DNA of 64,000 nt from Novispirillum itersonii (GTDB taxonomy: Bacteria; Pseudomonadota; Alphaproteobacteria; Rhodospirillales; Rhodospirillaceae): NCBI RefSeq assembly GCF_014205675.1, contig NZ_JACIIX010000004.1:62001-126000 (forward strand), given 5' to 3'. A program made the translations under genes and the position numbers. The stretch's first letter is position 1. Each line of letters opens with the position of its first letter. Under the pieces are notes generated by a model. It worked only from the letters and a program-made list of their open reading frames with translations, did no database searches and was not told the DNA's origin. Below, in pieces: positions 16,064-25,677 of the stretch.

Positions 16064-17107
16064 TCAAACGCCCTCGAACCCGTCAAGGAAGCTGCCGAGA
16101 TTGGCGGCCAACGCATCAACGGCATATCCGCCTTCCTGCACCAGAACGGTCGGCAGACCGGCACGGGCAATCATCTCCCCCATCACCCGGAAGCCCGGCG
16201 TGGTGACGCCGAAGGCCGCCAGCGGATCATCCTTGAAGGTGTCAAACCCGAGGGAAATGAACAGGATTTCCGGCGCGAAACGGGCGACGTCGGCCAGACT
16301 GTCGGCGATGGCGGCAAGGACCGTGGCTTCGTCCGAGCCCATCGGCAGCGGGCGGTTGATGGTGTAGCCCTCACCGGTGCCGGTCCCGCGCTCATGGGCA
16401 TGACCGGCCATATAGGGATAGAACACGTTGGGATCGGCATGGACGGACAGGAACAGCACATCATTGCGGCTGTAGAAAATGTCCTGCGTGCCGTTGCCAT
16501 GGTGGACATCGACATCAAGGATGGCAACGCGCGGCGGACGGCCCTGTCCGGTCAGCAGCGGCAGGGAAGCCTGTGCGGCAATGGCGACATGGTTGAGGTA
16601 GCAGAACCCGCCGCCCATATCGCGGGTGGCATGGTGCCCCGGCGGACGGCACAGGGCATAGGCGCTGCGGGTCTCGCCGGTGGCGACCAGCACCGCCGCA
16701 TGGGTGGCGGCATGGGCGGCGGCCACGGTGGCGGTCCAGGTGTCCGCCGCAATCGGGGCGGAGGTGTCGTACAGGTGATATCCGGCCTGCCCGACCACAT
16801 GGGTCGGGTAACTGGCCGGAGCATTGGAGCGGTGAACGTTGGGGGTTACCACCTCGCTGGCGCCGGGTAAGGCCACCCACCGGTCATGGACCGATTCCAG
16901 AAAGGCCAGATACTCCGGGGTGTGCACGGCGGCGCGCGGGCCGGGACCGTAATCGGGCGGGGTTTCCAGCACCCCGCCACGGGCGGTCAGCACGCTGGCG
17001 AGAGCTTCGGCCCGTTCCGGCTTTTCCGGCATCGGGCGGCGTTCGCCGCGCTGGATGTAGTTGGGCGGACGGTGGCCGAGGGCGTCGGGATGGAAGATGT
17101 AACGCAT
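16064..17107 (-). CDS. Histone-deacetylase-fold amidohydrolase (acetylpolyamine amidohydrolase-like)
   Basis: A 347-residue member of the class II HDAC/acetylpolyamine amidohydrolase family, zinc enzymes that cleave N-acetyl amides. The catalytic pair His158-His159 (PPGHHATRDM), the zinc ligands Asp200 and His202 (DVDVHHGNGT), Asp289 (LGFDTFKDD) and the active-site Tyr328 (QEGGYAVD) are all present. The segment PNVFYPYMAGHAHERG resembles the insertion that narrows the pocket in polyamine-type enzymes. AGGAGG precedes the ATG by 8 bases. It sits inside a transport and hydrolase operon, so a small N-acyl metabolite is a likelier substrate than a protein. The exact substrate is unknown. Confidence 0.92.
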   Translation of the reverse strand: MRYIFHPDALGHRPPNYIQRGERRPMPEKPERAEALASVLTARGGVLETPPDYGPGPRAAVHTPEYLAFLESVHDRWVALPGASEVVTPNVHRSNAPASYPTHVVGQAGYHLYDTSAPIAADTWTATVAAAHAATHAAVLVATGETRSAYALCRPPGHHATRDMGGGFCYLNHVAIAAQASLPLLTGQGRPPRVAILDVDVHHGNGTQDIFYSRNDVLFLSVHADPNVFYPYMAGHAHERGTGTGEGYTINRPLPMGSDEATVLAAIADSLADVARFAPEILFISLGFDTFKDDPLAAFGVTTPGFRVMGEMIARAGLPTVLVQEGGYAVDALAANLGSFLDGFEGV

Positions 17108-17122
17108 GATCGGGTCCTCCTG

Positions 17123-18382
17123 TCAGTGGCCAGCGGTGGCCAGCAGCACATCAAACAGCACGGATGCGCCGCGCTCCGCCTGATCCGGGCTGATATTTTC
17201 AACTTCGTTGTGGCTGATCCCGCCTTCGCAGGGGATGAAGACCATGGCGGTCGGCACCTTGCGGGCGATGTAGACGGCATCGTGTCCGGCCCCGGAAACG
17301 ATATCCCGGTGGCTGTATCCCCGGCGGGTGGCGCTGTCACGCACCCGGCTGACCAGAACCGGGTCAAACGGAGTGGTCGGGAAGTTCCAGAACTCGCTGA
17401 TGCTGACCGTCGCCCCGGCGGCAGCGGCCAGACCGGTGATCTGCTGCCGGAAGGCGGCTTCCATCGCCGTCAGGGTGGCGGTATCAGGATGGCGGAGATC
17501 CACGGTGAAGAACACCTCACCGGGGATGACGTTGCGGGAATGCGGGCGGACATCGAGAATGCCGACGGTGGTGCAGGCATCCCCCGGCGTGGTCATGCCG
17601 ATCTCATGAATGGCCTGAACCATCCGCGCGGCCGCCACCAGCGCATCGCAGCGCAGGCGCATCGGCGTCGGCCCGGCGTGGGCTTCGCGCCCGGTGACGG
17701 TTACTTCAAACCAGCGCTGGCCCTGTGCCCCGGTCACCACGCCGATCTGTCTGTTCTCCACCTCCAGCACCGGGCCCTGCTCGATATGGGCTTCCAGATA
17801 GGCGGCCATCGGATGATCGGTGGCGGAACGGCTGCCGTTGTAGCCATGACGGATCAGCTCATCGCCCAGCCGGGCCCCGTCCTGTGCGATCTGATCGAGG
17901 ATTTCCTGCACGGTGAAGACTCCGGCCACCACCCCGGATCCCATCATCGGCGGAGAAAAGCGGCTGCCTTCCTCGTTCATCCATACCGTCAGCTCCAGCG
18001 GGTGGCGGGTGGTGATGCCATGGTCATCAAGGCTGCGCAGCACTTCCAACCCGGCCAGAACCCCAAAGATGCCGTCAAAACGGCCCCCGGTCGGCTGGGT
18101 GTCCAGATGGCTGCCCATCACCACTGGCGGCAGGCTGTCATCCTGCCCGGCGCGGCGGGCAAACAGGTTGCCGACCTGATCGACCGACAGGGTATAGCCC
18201 GCCTCGCGGCACCAGCGGCTGAACAGATCCCGCCCGGCCTTATCCTCGTCAGTCAGGGCCAGACGGCAGCTGCCCCCGGCGACGCCGGGCCCGACCTTGG
18301 CCATCTCCATCAGGGTGTGCCACAGGCGGTCAGCGTTGATGCTCAGGCTGCCGGGCAGCCCGCTGTTCAGGGAGTCAGTCAT
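17123..18382 (-). CDS. Zn-dependent hydrolase of the N-carbamoyl-L-amino-acid hydrolase / allantoate amidohydrolase family
   Basis: A 419-residue M20-type amidohydrolase. It shows the dinuclear metal-site motifs in order: GSHLDT, the following Asp in GGRFDGIFG, the EEGSRF glutamates, HIEQGP, and a C-terminal His in GGISHNEVE. Family members hydrolyse N-carbamoyl-L-amino acids, beta-ureidopropionate or allantoate. Substrate choice among them cannot be read from sequence. It lies 26 bases after the reductase-like gene and 15 before the deacetylase-like gene, firmly within the operon. No hydantoinase or dihydropyrimidinase is present beside it. Confidence 0.9.
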   Translation of the reverse strand: MTDSLNSGLPGSLSINADRLWHTLMEMAKVGPGVAGGSCRLALTDEDKAGRDLFSRWCREAGYTLSVDQVGNLFARRAGQDDSLPPVVMGSHLDTQPTGGRFDGIFGVLAGLEVLRSLDDHGITTRHPLELTVWMNEEGSRFSPPMMGSGVVAGVFTVQEILDQIAQDGARLGDELIRHGYNGSRSATDHPMAAYLEAHIEQGPVLEVENRQIGVVTGAQGQRWFEVTVTGREAHAGPTPMRLRCDALVAAARMVQAIHEIGMTTPGDACTTVGILDVRPHSRNVIPGEVFFTVDLRHPDTATLTAMEAAFRQQITGLAAAAGATVSISEFWNFPTTPFDPVLVSRVRDSATRRGYSHRDIVSGAGHDAVYIARKVPTAMVFIPCEGGISHNEVENISPDQAERGASVLFDVLLATAGH

Positions 18383-18408
18383 GGCGGGGAATCCTTAAGA
18401 TGTACGGG

Positions 18409-19401
18409 TCAGGCCGCAATACCGGGGGGATAGGTCCGGGTCCGGGCCCGCAGGTCGGTCAGGGCCAGAACGGACCGCAGCGTCGGCACATCGACACCGA
18501 CCCGTCCGGCCAGTTCAATAACGGAACCAATGATCGCTTCCAGCTCCAGACGGTTGCCCGCCTCGTAATCCTGAAGCATCGAGGTTTTGAAGTCGCCGAT
18601 GGTGGCGGCCATGGCAATCCGTTCATCGGCGGTGATGGGGAACTGGATGCCCAGCCGTTCCGCCACTGCCTGTGCCTCCAGCATCATGGTGCGGCCGACG
18701 CCCCGGGTTCCGGGGTCGTTGCACAGGGTGCCAAGGGTGGCGGAGGTCAGGACGCTGAGGGGGTTGAAAGCCAGATTGCCCCACAGCTTGACCCAGATCT
18801 CATCGCGGATACGGTCGGTGGCGCGGGCGGCAAACCCGGCCTTGCCGAACAGGTCCACCAGCTGCTTCACCTGCGGCCGGTTGCGCCCGGCGATATCGCC
18901 GAACACAAACCGCTGGTCGTTGATGTGCCGGATCCGGCCCGGCCCATGGTTTTCCACCGCCACATAGGTGGCAACGCCGATGATCCGCTCCGGGGCTACA
19001 GTCCGCCACAGCACCCCGCCGGGATCGACCGAGGTCAGGGGCTGGTCGGCCAGTGGGGCGGGCTGGCTGTAGGGATACCACCACGGAATGCCGTTGACGA
19101 CAGGCACCACAATGGTTTCCGGCCCCAGCAGCGGATGCAGGCTGTCGATCACTCCGCGCAGGGCATAGGCCTTGACGCAGAGGAACACCACATCCTGCGG
19201 CCCCGGCTCCAGCGGGTCATCGGTGACGGTGGGGAAGGAGCGGAGCACCCGGTTGCGCGGGGTGATCAGCGAGATGCCATCACGGCGGATGGTATCCAGC
19301 GGGGTCCCGCGGGCCAGCAGGGTCACGGTGGCCCCGGCATCGCCGAGGCGGGTCGCCAGCAGGCAGCCGATGGCCCCGGCCCCGATCAGCGCAACTTTCA
19401 T
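18409..19401 (-). CDS. 2-dehydropantoate 2-reductase-like NAD(P)H oxidoreductase
   Basis: A 330-residue ketopantoate reductase-family protein. The Rossmann motif GAGAIGCLLATRLG is at residues 7-20, the VFLCVKAY loop follows, and the catalytic lysine region EIWVKLWGNLAFNPLS stands at the domain junction. A C-terminal helical domain completes the fold. The ATG at 19401 overlaps the stop of the ABC ATPase gene (ATGA), so translation is coupled. In panthothenate synthesis this enzyme reduces 2-dehydropantoate; in a catabolic operon it more likely acts on another 2-keto or 2-hydroxy acid, a known versatility of the family. The fold is certain; the substrate is open. Confidence 0.87.
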   Translation of the reverse strand: MKVALIGAGAIGCLLATRLGDAGATVTLLARGTPLDTIRRDGISLITPRNRVLRSFPTVTDDPLEPGPQDVVFLCVKAYALRGVIDSLHPLLGPETIVVPVVNGIPWWYPYSQPAPLADQPLTSVDPGGVLWRTVAPERIIGVATYVAVENHGPGRIRHINDQRFVFGDIAGRNRPQVKQLVDLFGKAGFAARATDRIRDEIWVKLWGNLAFNPLSVLTSATLGTLCNDPGTRGVGRTMMLEAQAVAERLGIQFPITADERIAMAATIGDFKTSMLQDYEAGNRLELEAIIGSVIELAGRVGVDVPTLRSVLALTDLRARTRTYPPGIAA

Positions 19402-21155
19402 GACGGATGTCCCCCGGCTGAGTGCCCGGCCCGTTCCGCCAGAAGTTCCGCCGGGATTTCCCACGCCTTACCGGGAATGGCGTCCAGCAGGGTGCGGGTA
19501 TACTCATGCTGCGGATCGCCGAACACCGACCGCGACGGGCCGATTTCCACGATCTTGCCCCGCCGCATGACGGCGATGGTATCGCAGACCTGCGCCGCCA
19601 CCCGCAGATCGTGGGTGATGAACAGCATCGACAGGTTCAGGCGATGCCGGATGTCATCCAGCAGTTTCAGGACCTGCGTCTGAACGGAAACGTCCAGCGC
19701 CGAAACCGGCTCGTCCGCCACCAGCAGGGTCGGGTCCATCGCCAGCGCCCGGGCGATGGAGATGCGCTGACGCTGCCCGCCGGAAAACTGATGCGGATAG
19801 CGGTCAGCGGCGGAGCCATCCAGCCCCACCAGTTGCAGCAGCTCCCGCGCCCGGGTCAGCGCCTTGCCCTTATCCTCGCCAAAGGCCACCGGCCCCTGCG
19901 AGATGATATCGCCGACTTTGTGCCGCGGATTGAGGGAGGCATAGGGATCCTGAAACACCATCTGAATATCACGGCGGAACGGCCTGAATTCCCGGCGCTT
20001 CAACCCCAGCAGGTTCTGGCCCTTGAACAGGATCTGCCCGGAATTCGGGGTCATCAGGCCGACAATACTGCGGCCAAGGGTGGACTTGCCGGAGCCGGAT
20101 TCCCCGACCAGTCCGACGGTTTCCCCCGGATGGATGGTCAGGCAGATGTCATCCCCGGCAACCACCTGACGGCCCTTGCGCAGAAAGCCGCCGCCGACAT
20201 TGAACACCTTGTTGACGTTCCGGGCTTCCAGCAGGGCATCGCCGGATTTGGTGAAATCGGCACGGTGTTCAATGTAGTGGGGGACCGAGGCGATCAGGTG
20301 GCGGGTATAGGGGTGGGTCGGGGCATTCAACACCTGCCGGGCCGGGCCGATTTCCACCAGCTTCCCGTGCTGCATCACCGCCACCCGGTCGGCGATTTCC
20401 GCCACCACGCCAAAATCATGGGTGATGAACATCACCCCCATGTGGCGTTCGGCCTGAATGGACCGGATCAGTTCCAGAATCTGCTTCTGGGTGGTGACGT
20501 CCAGCGCGGTGGTCGGTTCGTCGGCGATCAGCACATCCGGTTCACAGGCCAGCGCCATGGCGATCATCACCCGCTGGCGCTGCCCGCCGGACAGGCGGAA
20601 GGGATAGGACTTTGACAGGTCAGCCGGGTTAGGCAGGCCGACCTGCGTCAGCAGTTCCACCACCCGGGCGGCCCGGGCCGCTTTGTCCAGCGAGGTATGA
20701 ACCCGCAGGCTTTCCTCAATCTGATCACCGACCTTTTTCAGGGGATTCAGGGCGGTCATCGGCTCCTGAAACACCATGGCGATCCGGCCACCGCGCAGGG
20801 CGCGCTGTTCCGTTTCCGACATGGTGAAAACGTTGTGGCCCCGGAACAGAAGCTCCCCGCCGGTCACCTTGACGTGCGGCTTCGGCAGCAGCCCCATGGT
20901 GGCATGGGCGGTCATCGACTTCCCGGAGCCGGATTCCCCGACCACACAGAGGATTTCATTGGGGTTAAGGGTGAAGGTCAGGTTCTCCACCGCATACGGG
21001 CGGTCAGCCCCGTCAGGCAGGGAAATGGTCAGGCCGCGCACGTCCAGCAACGGTTCGACGGCGGTGGCAACAGAACTCGGAGACATGGCGGAACCCTCGG
21101 TCTGGGGGGCGGAGGCCCGGCGCGGGGCCGGGAAGGGGGTAACGGTGCCGGTCAT
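19398..21155 (-). CDS. Peptide-type ABC transporter, fused double ATPase (DppD-DppF type)
   Basis: A 585-residue protein in which two ABC ATPase domains are fused. Domain 1 (about 35-290) has [25 protein letters not shown] and [12 protein letters not shown]. Domain 2 (about 310-560) has [25 protein letters not shown] and [12 protein letters not shown]. Each is followed by the short Cys-free oligopeptide-family C-terminal segment with THPYTRHL or QHEYTRTL. Such fused ATPases energise peptide, nickel or glutathione importers. It begins 6 bases after the permease stop. Active-site motifs are intact in both halves. Confidence 0.95.
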   Translation of the reverse strand: MTGTVTPFPAPRRASAPQTEGSAMSPSSVATAVEPLLDVRGLTISLPDGADRPYAVENLTFTLNPNEILCVVGESGSGKSMTAHATMGLLPKPHVKVTGGELLFRGHNVFTMSETEQRALRGGRIAMVFQEPMTALNPLKKVGDQIEESLRVHTSLDKAARAARVVELLTQVGLPNPADLSKSYPFRLSGGQRQRVMIAMALACEPDVLIADEPTTALDVTTQKQILELIRSIQAERHMGVMFITHDFGVVAEIADRVAVMQHGKLVEIGPARQVLNAPTHPYTRHLIASVPHYIEHRADFTKSGDALLEARNVNKVFNVGGGFLRKGRQVVAGDDICLTIHPGETVGLVGESGSGKSTLGRSIVGLMTPNSGQILFKGQNLLGLKRREFRPFRRDIQMVFQDPYASLNPRHKVGDIISQGPVAFGEDKGKALTRARELLQLVGLDGSAADRYPHQFSGGQRQRISIARALAMDPTLLVADEPVSALDVSVQTQVLKLLDDIRHRLNLSMLFITHDLRVAAQVCDTIAVMRRGKIVEIGPSRSVFGDPQHEYTRTLLDAIPGKAWEIPAELLAERAGHSAGGHPS

Positions 21156-21161
21156 GCGGTG

Positions 21162-22007
21162 TTACCTCCCCTTGCGGGCCAGTTTCGGGTTCAGGGCGTC
21201 GTTCAGGCCTTCGCCGATCAGGTTGAGGCTGAGGACGGTCAGCAGGATCGCCAGACCGGGGAAGAAGCTCATCCACCACGCCTGCCGGATCACCGTGCGG
21301 GCGGCCCCGACCATGTAGCCCCAGCTCATCTGATTGGGGTCACCAAGGCCGAGGAAGGACAGGCTGCTTTCCAGCAGGATGGCGGTGGCCACCATCAGCG
21401 AAGCGGAGACGATGATCGGCGACAGGCTGTTGGGCAGGATCTGGCGGACGATAATCGTCAGGTTCGACTGGCCGGTGGTGATGGCAGCCTGCACGAATTC
21501 CCGCGACCGCAGCGACAGGAACTCACCCCGGGCCAGACGGGCCAGCGGCGGCCACGAGACGATGGCGATGGCGGCGACGATGCTGGTGCTGCTGGGGGTG
21601 AAAATGGCCACCAGAACAACGGCGAGGACGAAGTTCGGAATGGTCTGGAACAGTTCGGTGAAGCGCATGATCGCATCATCGACCACGCCACCGAAGAACC
21701 CGGCCAGTGCGCCCAGCGAGACCCCGATCAGCAGGGCAACCCCGGTGGAGACCAGGCCGATCCACAGCGACATCCGCGCCCCGTGGGCAATTCCGGCGGC
21801 AATGTCGCGGCCCAGCGTATCCGTCCCCAGCAAAGCACCGTCACTCATCGGCGGCAGGAAGGGCGCGTTGACCATTTCCCACGGGCTTTCCGGGAACAGG
21901 ACACCGGAGAACAGCGCGAGGACGATCACCACCGCCACGATCAGCAGGCCGAACACCGCGCCCTTGTTGCGGGCATAGGCCGCCCAGAAACCGGAAGAGG
22001 TCTTCAT
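21162..22007 (-). CDS. ABC transporter permease, DppC type
   Basis: A 281-residue inner-membrane permease of the dipeptide/oligopeptide family. It has an N-terminal transmembrane helix, the conserved GTDTLGRDIAAGIAHGARMSL periplasmic-to-membrane segment (begins near residue 56) and the EAA-type cytoplasmic loop around REFVQAAITTGQSN. It pairs with the DppB-type permease encoded just upstream, whose stop it overlaps by 4 bases. The two form the membrane channel for the importer. Confidence 0.95.
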   Translation of the reverse strand: MKTSSGFWAAYARNKGAVFGLLIVAVVIVLALFSGVLFPESPWEMVNAPFLPPMSDGALLGTDTLGRDIAAGIAHGARMSLWIGLVSTGVALLIGVSLGALAGFFGGVVDDAIMRFTELFQTIPNFVLAVVLVAIFTPSSTSIVAAIAIVSWPPLARLARGEFLSLRSREFVQAAITTGQSNLTIIVRQILPNSLSPIIVSASLMVATAILLESSLSFLGLGDPNQMSWGYMVGAARTVIRQAWWMSFFPGLAILLTVLSLNLIGEGLNDALNPKLARKGR

Positions 22008-22984
22008 TTCGCCACCTCGATGCGCGGATCAACAAGCGTGTAAACAAGATCGGTCAGGATGTTGAAAACAATCACCATCACCGAGCTGACAAAGAAGATG
22101 CCCAGCAGAACCTGATAGTCGCGCTGCAACACCGCATCAAAAGCCAGACGGCCGATGCCGGGCCAGGCGAACACGGTTTCCACCAGAATGGAGCCGCCGA
22201 TCAGATGGCCGCCCTGCACCCCGGCGACAGTGATCACCGGCAGGATGGCATTGCGCAGGATGTGGCCGAAGACGATCCGGCTTTCGCGCAGGCCCTTGGC
22301 GCGGGCGGTCTTCACAAAGTCCATATCGCGGACTTCAAGGATGGAGGCACGGGTCATGCGGGCATAGACGGCCATATAGAACAGGCCGAGGGTGAATACC
22401 GGCAGCACCAGATGGGCAAGGATATCGCCAAGGCGGTCCAGTCCGGTCAGCCCGGCGCCGACGGTTTCAAACCCAAAGGCGGGCAGCCAGCCGAGGGAGA
22501 CCGAAAACAGCAGGATCAGCATCAGGCCGACCCAATAAATCGGGGTGGCATAGGCCAGCAGGGCAACAACGGTGATGGCGCTGTCCGACCACTTTCCGGA
22601 ATTGATGGCCGCCAGTGTGCCGAGGAGAATCCCCCCGACCAGCGCCACCACAAAGGCCGACAGGGTCAGCATCAGCGTGGCGGGCAGGCGGTCGGCGATC
22701 AGGTCCCACACCGGGCGCTGCTGACGGTAGGAAAAGCCGAGATCGCCCTGCGCCACGGTGCCGACATAGGTCATCAACTGTTCGTGCAGGGGCTTGTTCA
22801 GGCCAAACTGCTCCCGCAGCTGTTCGACAAACTTGGCGTCGGCGGCACCGGCTTCCCCGGCCATCACCATCGCCGGGTCACCGGGGGCGGCATGAACCAG
22901 CAGAAAGTTGAGAACGACAATCGCGAACAGGATGACGACGGCCTTGACCATCCGGCCCGCAAGAAACGGGACTAAACCGGCCAT
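22004..22984 (-). CDS. ABC transporter permease, DppB type
   Basis: A 326-residue permease of the DppB family. It has the N-terminal helix, the LPATLMLTLSAF segment, and the EAA-loop region RGLRES-type (KTARAKGLRESRIVFGHILRN) that contacts the ATPase. I start at ATG 22984 because AAGGAG stands 8 bases before it; an in-frame ATG seven codons upstream lacks a site. A terminator-like hairpin separates it from the binding-protein gene, which would lower its expression relative to that gene. Confidence 0.95.
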   Translation of the reverse strand: MAGLVPFLAGRMVKAVVILFAIVVLNFLLVHAAPGDPAMVMAGEAGAADAKFVEQLREQFGLNKPLHEQLMTYVGTVAQGDLGFSYRQQRPVWDLIADRLPATLMLTLSAFVVALVGGILLGTLAAINSGKWSDSAITVVALLAYATPIYWVGLMLILLFSVSLGWLPAFGFETVGAGLTGLDRLGDILAHLVLPVFTLGLFYMAVYARMTRASILEVRDMDFVKTARAKGLRESRIVFGHILRNAILPVITVAGVQGGHLIGGSILVETVFAWPGIGRLAFDAVLQRDYQVLLGIFFVSSVMVIVFNILTDLVYTLVDPRIEVAK

Positions 22985-23014
22985 GCGCGGGATCTCCTTA
23001 AACAACAGGGCGGG

Positions 23015-23069
23015 AAAAAATGGGGCGGAACCGGTAGGGGAGTAGTCTGGGAGACCTTGGTTCCGCCCC
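23015..23069 (-). terminator. Terminator-like hairpin between binding-protein and permease genes
   Basis: On the minus strand an 11-bp perfect stem (23059-23069 with 23022-23032) is followed after one A by six T (23015-23020). It starts 22 bases after the binding-protein stop and ends 31 bases before the DppB-type start. It should terminate part of the transcripts and stabilise the upstream message, a common way to make more binding protein than permease. Confidence 0.75.
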
Positions 23070-23090
23070 GAGGGGGGGATAGGGCTATGT

Positions 23091-24713
23091 TTACGGTTTG
23101 CTCAGGTAAACCGATTCATAGCTCTCATTCACCCCGATTCCGGTGGTGATGACATTGTTGAACTTCTTCGACACGAAGGTCGGGAACTGCATTTCCAGCA
23201 GCCAGACCACCGGCACGTCATCGACCAGAACCTTCTGGACCTCGCTGTACATCGCCTGACGCTTGGCCGGGTCATTTTCCTTGGCGGCGGCGGCGAACAG
23301 TTCATCCACCTTCGGGTTGGAATAGCCCATGGTGTTGGAGAACATCACACCCTTGCGGATGTTGTCAGACACATAGGTGCGGGACACGCCCAGCGCCGGA
23401 TCACCGTACTGATAGGTGAAGTTGGTGGTGATTTCGTAATCCCAGTTGGAAACGCGCTGCACCCACCCGGCAACGTCGGTGCTTTCCAGCACCACCGCGA
23501 TGCCGACCTGCTTCAGGGACTGCTTCAGGTATTCACCCAGCCGCTGCCAGGTTTCGCCATAGGGCATCGGCATCAGCTTGACGGTGGCGCGGACGCCTTT
23601 GGCATCAGGCTTCAGGCCCATTTCGTCCAGCAGGGCCTTGGCCTTGTCGACGTTTTTGGCATAGGGGACGATGCTGGAATCAAACCCCTTGGTGGAGGAG
23701 TTGAACGGGCCGGAGGCAACATTGCCCAGACCGAACCAGATCTTGTCGCGGATGAATTCGCGGTCGATGGCGTACATGATCGCTTTACGGAACCGCTTGT
23801 CATCCAGCGGCTTCACCCGGTGGTTGATTTCCAGCCACGACACCGGGGCGACGAACTCATAGCCCTTGGTGGTGAAGTTCAGCGACTTCACTTCCTTCAG
23901 GCGGGCCACGTCGAACGGCTCGATATCGTTGTACTGCGACTGGTCAACCTGACCGCTTTCCAGCGCCAGCGCGCGGGAAGCCGCATCCGGGATCACACGG
24001 AAATAGATGTTGTCCAGATACGGCAGGCCCGGCTTGTAATAGTCCTCGTTGCGGACGAGGTGAATGTAGCTGCCCTTGACCCATTCCTTCAGCTTGAACG
24101 GGCCGGTGCCGATCGGGGTGGCATTGGCCGGGTTGTTGCGGAAGTCGGTGCCTTCATAGAGATGCGCCGGGATCATCGGGGCCGAGGCCACTTCGAAAGC
24201 GCGGATGAAGGCCGGGAACGGCTCTTTCAGCTTGAAGACGACGGTATAATCATCCGGTGCGGTGATGGATTCACAGCGGGCAAAGTTCGCCCGGGCGCGG
24301 GAATGCACTTCCGGCAGGAACTTGGTGGTGGAGAACAGGACGTCCTTGCTGGTGAAGGGCTTGCCATCATGCCACTTGACGTTTTCGTGCAGCTTGAAGG
24401 TATAGGTCAGGCCATCATCGGAAACCGTCCAGCTTTTGGCCAGCGACGGCAGCGGGTCCAGCTTCTCATCATAGGTCAGCAGACCCTGATAGATCTTACC
24501 GGCGACGGTCTGGGTCGGGCCCTGCTGATTCAGGCCCAGTTGCAGCATCGGCGGCTCCGGCTGCACGATGATGTTCATGGTGCCACCCCGGGCAGGGTCA
24601 GCCGCCAGCGCCGGAGAGATAAAGGACGGCACGGACGGAGACAGGGCCGGAACAGCCAGGGCCAGAAGGCTGGCCGCGGCGAGGTGACGGAAGCGGTAGC
24701 TGATAAAGCTCAT
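23091..24713 (-). CDS. ABC transporter periplasmic substrate-binding protein (SBP_bac_5, peptide type)
   Basis: A 540-residue family-5 extracellular solute-binding protein. The N-terminal signal peptide has a basic start, a Leu/Ala-rich core and an Ala-x-Ala-type end near residue 37, before DPARGGTMNI. The mature part carries family landmarks such as DDGLTYTFKLHENVKWHDGKPF (about residues 100-121) and the AIMYAIDREFI helix. Homologues bind dipeptides, oligopeptides, opines, polyamines or other small amides, so the ligand is not fixed by sequence. GAGAGG precedes the start. It is encoded upstream of its permeases, as usual. Confidence 0.94.
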   Translation of the reverse strand: MSFISYRFRHLAAASLLALAVPALSPSVPSFISPALAADPARGGTMNIIVQPEPPMLQLGLNQQGPTQTVAGKIYQGLLTYDEKLDPLPSLAKSWTVSDDGLTYTFKLHENVKWHDGKPFTSKDVLFSTTKFLPEVHSRARANFARCESITAPDDYTVVFKLKEPFPAFIRAFEVASAPMIPAHLYEGTDFRNNPANATPIGTGPFKLKEWVKGSYIHLVRNEDYYKPGLPYLDNIYFRVIPDAASRALALESGQVDQSQYNDIEPFDVARLKEVKSLNFTTKGYEFVAPVSWLEINHRVKPLDDKRFRKAIMYAIDREFIRDKIWFGLGNVASGPFNSSTKGFDSSIVPYAKNVDKAKALLDEMGLKPDAKGVRATVKLMPMPYGETWQRLGEYLKQSLKQVGIAVVLESTDVAGWVQRVSNWDYEITTNFTYQYGDPALGVSRTYVSDNIRKGVMFSNTMGYSNPKVDELFAAAAKENDPAKRQAMYSEVQKVLVDDVPVVWLLEMQFPTFVSKKFNNVITTGIGVNESYESVYLSKP

Positions 24714-24823
24714 TGCAGGGTCCTCTCCAGAGTGTCGTTACAGACGTTCAGCTTCCCGTGCTGATCAGAAAATGGGACGGGCGGTTTCCGCTCCGGGTGG
24801 GTGCGCAGGGGCAGGGTGGGCAG

Positions 24824-24850
24824 GCTGCGGCGGCACACCGGCGCCGCAGC
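24824..24850. other. Intercistronic hairpin upstream of the binding-protein gene
   Basis: A perfect 9-bp GC-rich stem (24824-24832 with 24842-24850) with a 9-base loop lies in the 150-base gap between the aldolase-like and binding-protein genes. No U run follows on either strand. It may protect the downstream message; function unproven. Confidence 0.4.
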
Positions 24851-24863
24851 CACTGGGGAACTG

Positions 24864-25634
24864 TCAGGCGCGGAAACCGGTGCCGCCCTTGTTTTCAATC
24901 CAGCGCAGCACGGCGTCCCATTCCAGAACCCCGGCGCGCGGATATTTGTGCTCGTACTGCTGCGCGGTCCGTTCGCAGACCTCCGGGGTCGGCAGATAGA
25001 GATCGCGGCCACCGGCCAGCGTCGCCACCTGACACTTGCAGGAATCCTCAAGGTAATACATCAGCACTGCCGCTTCCGGCACGTCAGCGCCAACTGTCAG
25101 CAGACCATGGTTGCGCAGGATCATGCTGTGATGGTGGCCAAGGTCGGCGGCCAGACGTTCCCGCTCCTCCAGATCCAGCGCGATCCCTTCGTAATCGTGA
25201 TAGGCAATGCGGTTGTACCAGCGCAGGCTGTGCTGGTTCAGCGGCAGAAGACCATCGGCCTGACTGCTGACCGCCATGCTGGCAACGGTGTGCAGATGAA
25301 TGGCGGCCCCGATATCCGGGCGGGCATGGTAGAGGGCGGAATGGATGGTGAACCCGGCCGGGTTCATGCCGAATTCACTGGGTTCCACCAGATTACCGTC
25401 GATGTCCACCTTCACCAGATTGGAGGCGGTGATCTCGTGGAACATCAGGCCATAGGGATTGATCAGAAAGTGATGCGGTGCATCGGGGACCCGCGCCGAC
25501 ATATGAGTGTAGATCAGGTCGGTCAGACCCAGAAGATCAAACCAGCGGTAGGCGGCGGCAAGATCGACACGGGCTTTCCATTCAGCATCGGACATGCCGG
25601 GGCGCGGGGCGAGCTCAACAGCGGAAACGGACAT
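24864..25634 (-). CDS. Class II aldolase/adducin family protein
   Basis: A 256-residue class II aldolase-fold protein. Zinc-ligand histidines appear in AAIHLHTVASM and again in the RNHGLLTVGADV motif near residue 170. The N-terminal half carries THMSARVP and the INPYGLMFHEITASNLVKV strand typical of the family. Members cleave or epimerise hydroxylated 2-keto or sugar-phosphate substrates, and some act as decarboxylases. The acidic general-base residue that distinguishes true aldolases is not obvious to me. The start at 25634 has GGAG upstream; the open frame continues to 25808 without homology. Confidence 0.88.
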   Translation of the reverse strand: MSVSAVELAPRPGMSDAEWKARVDLAAAYRWFDLLGLTDLIYTHMSARVPDAPHHFLINPYGLMFHEITASNLVKVDIDGNLVEPSEFGMNPAGFTIHSALYHARPDIGAAIHLHTVASMAVSSQADGLLPLNQHSLRWYNRIAYHDYEGIALDLEERERLAADLGHHHSMILRNHGLLTVGADVPEAAVLMYYLEDSCKCQVATLAGGRDLYLPTPEVCERTAQQYEHKYPRAGVLEWDAVLRWIENKGGTGFRA

Positions 25635-25677
25635 GGCGGGGAGACTCCGGTCAGGAAGATCGCAGGGCAGGGCTTTG

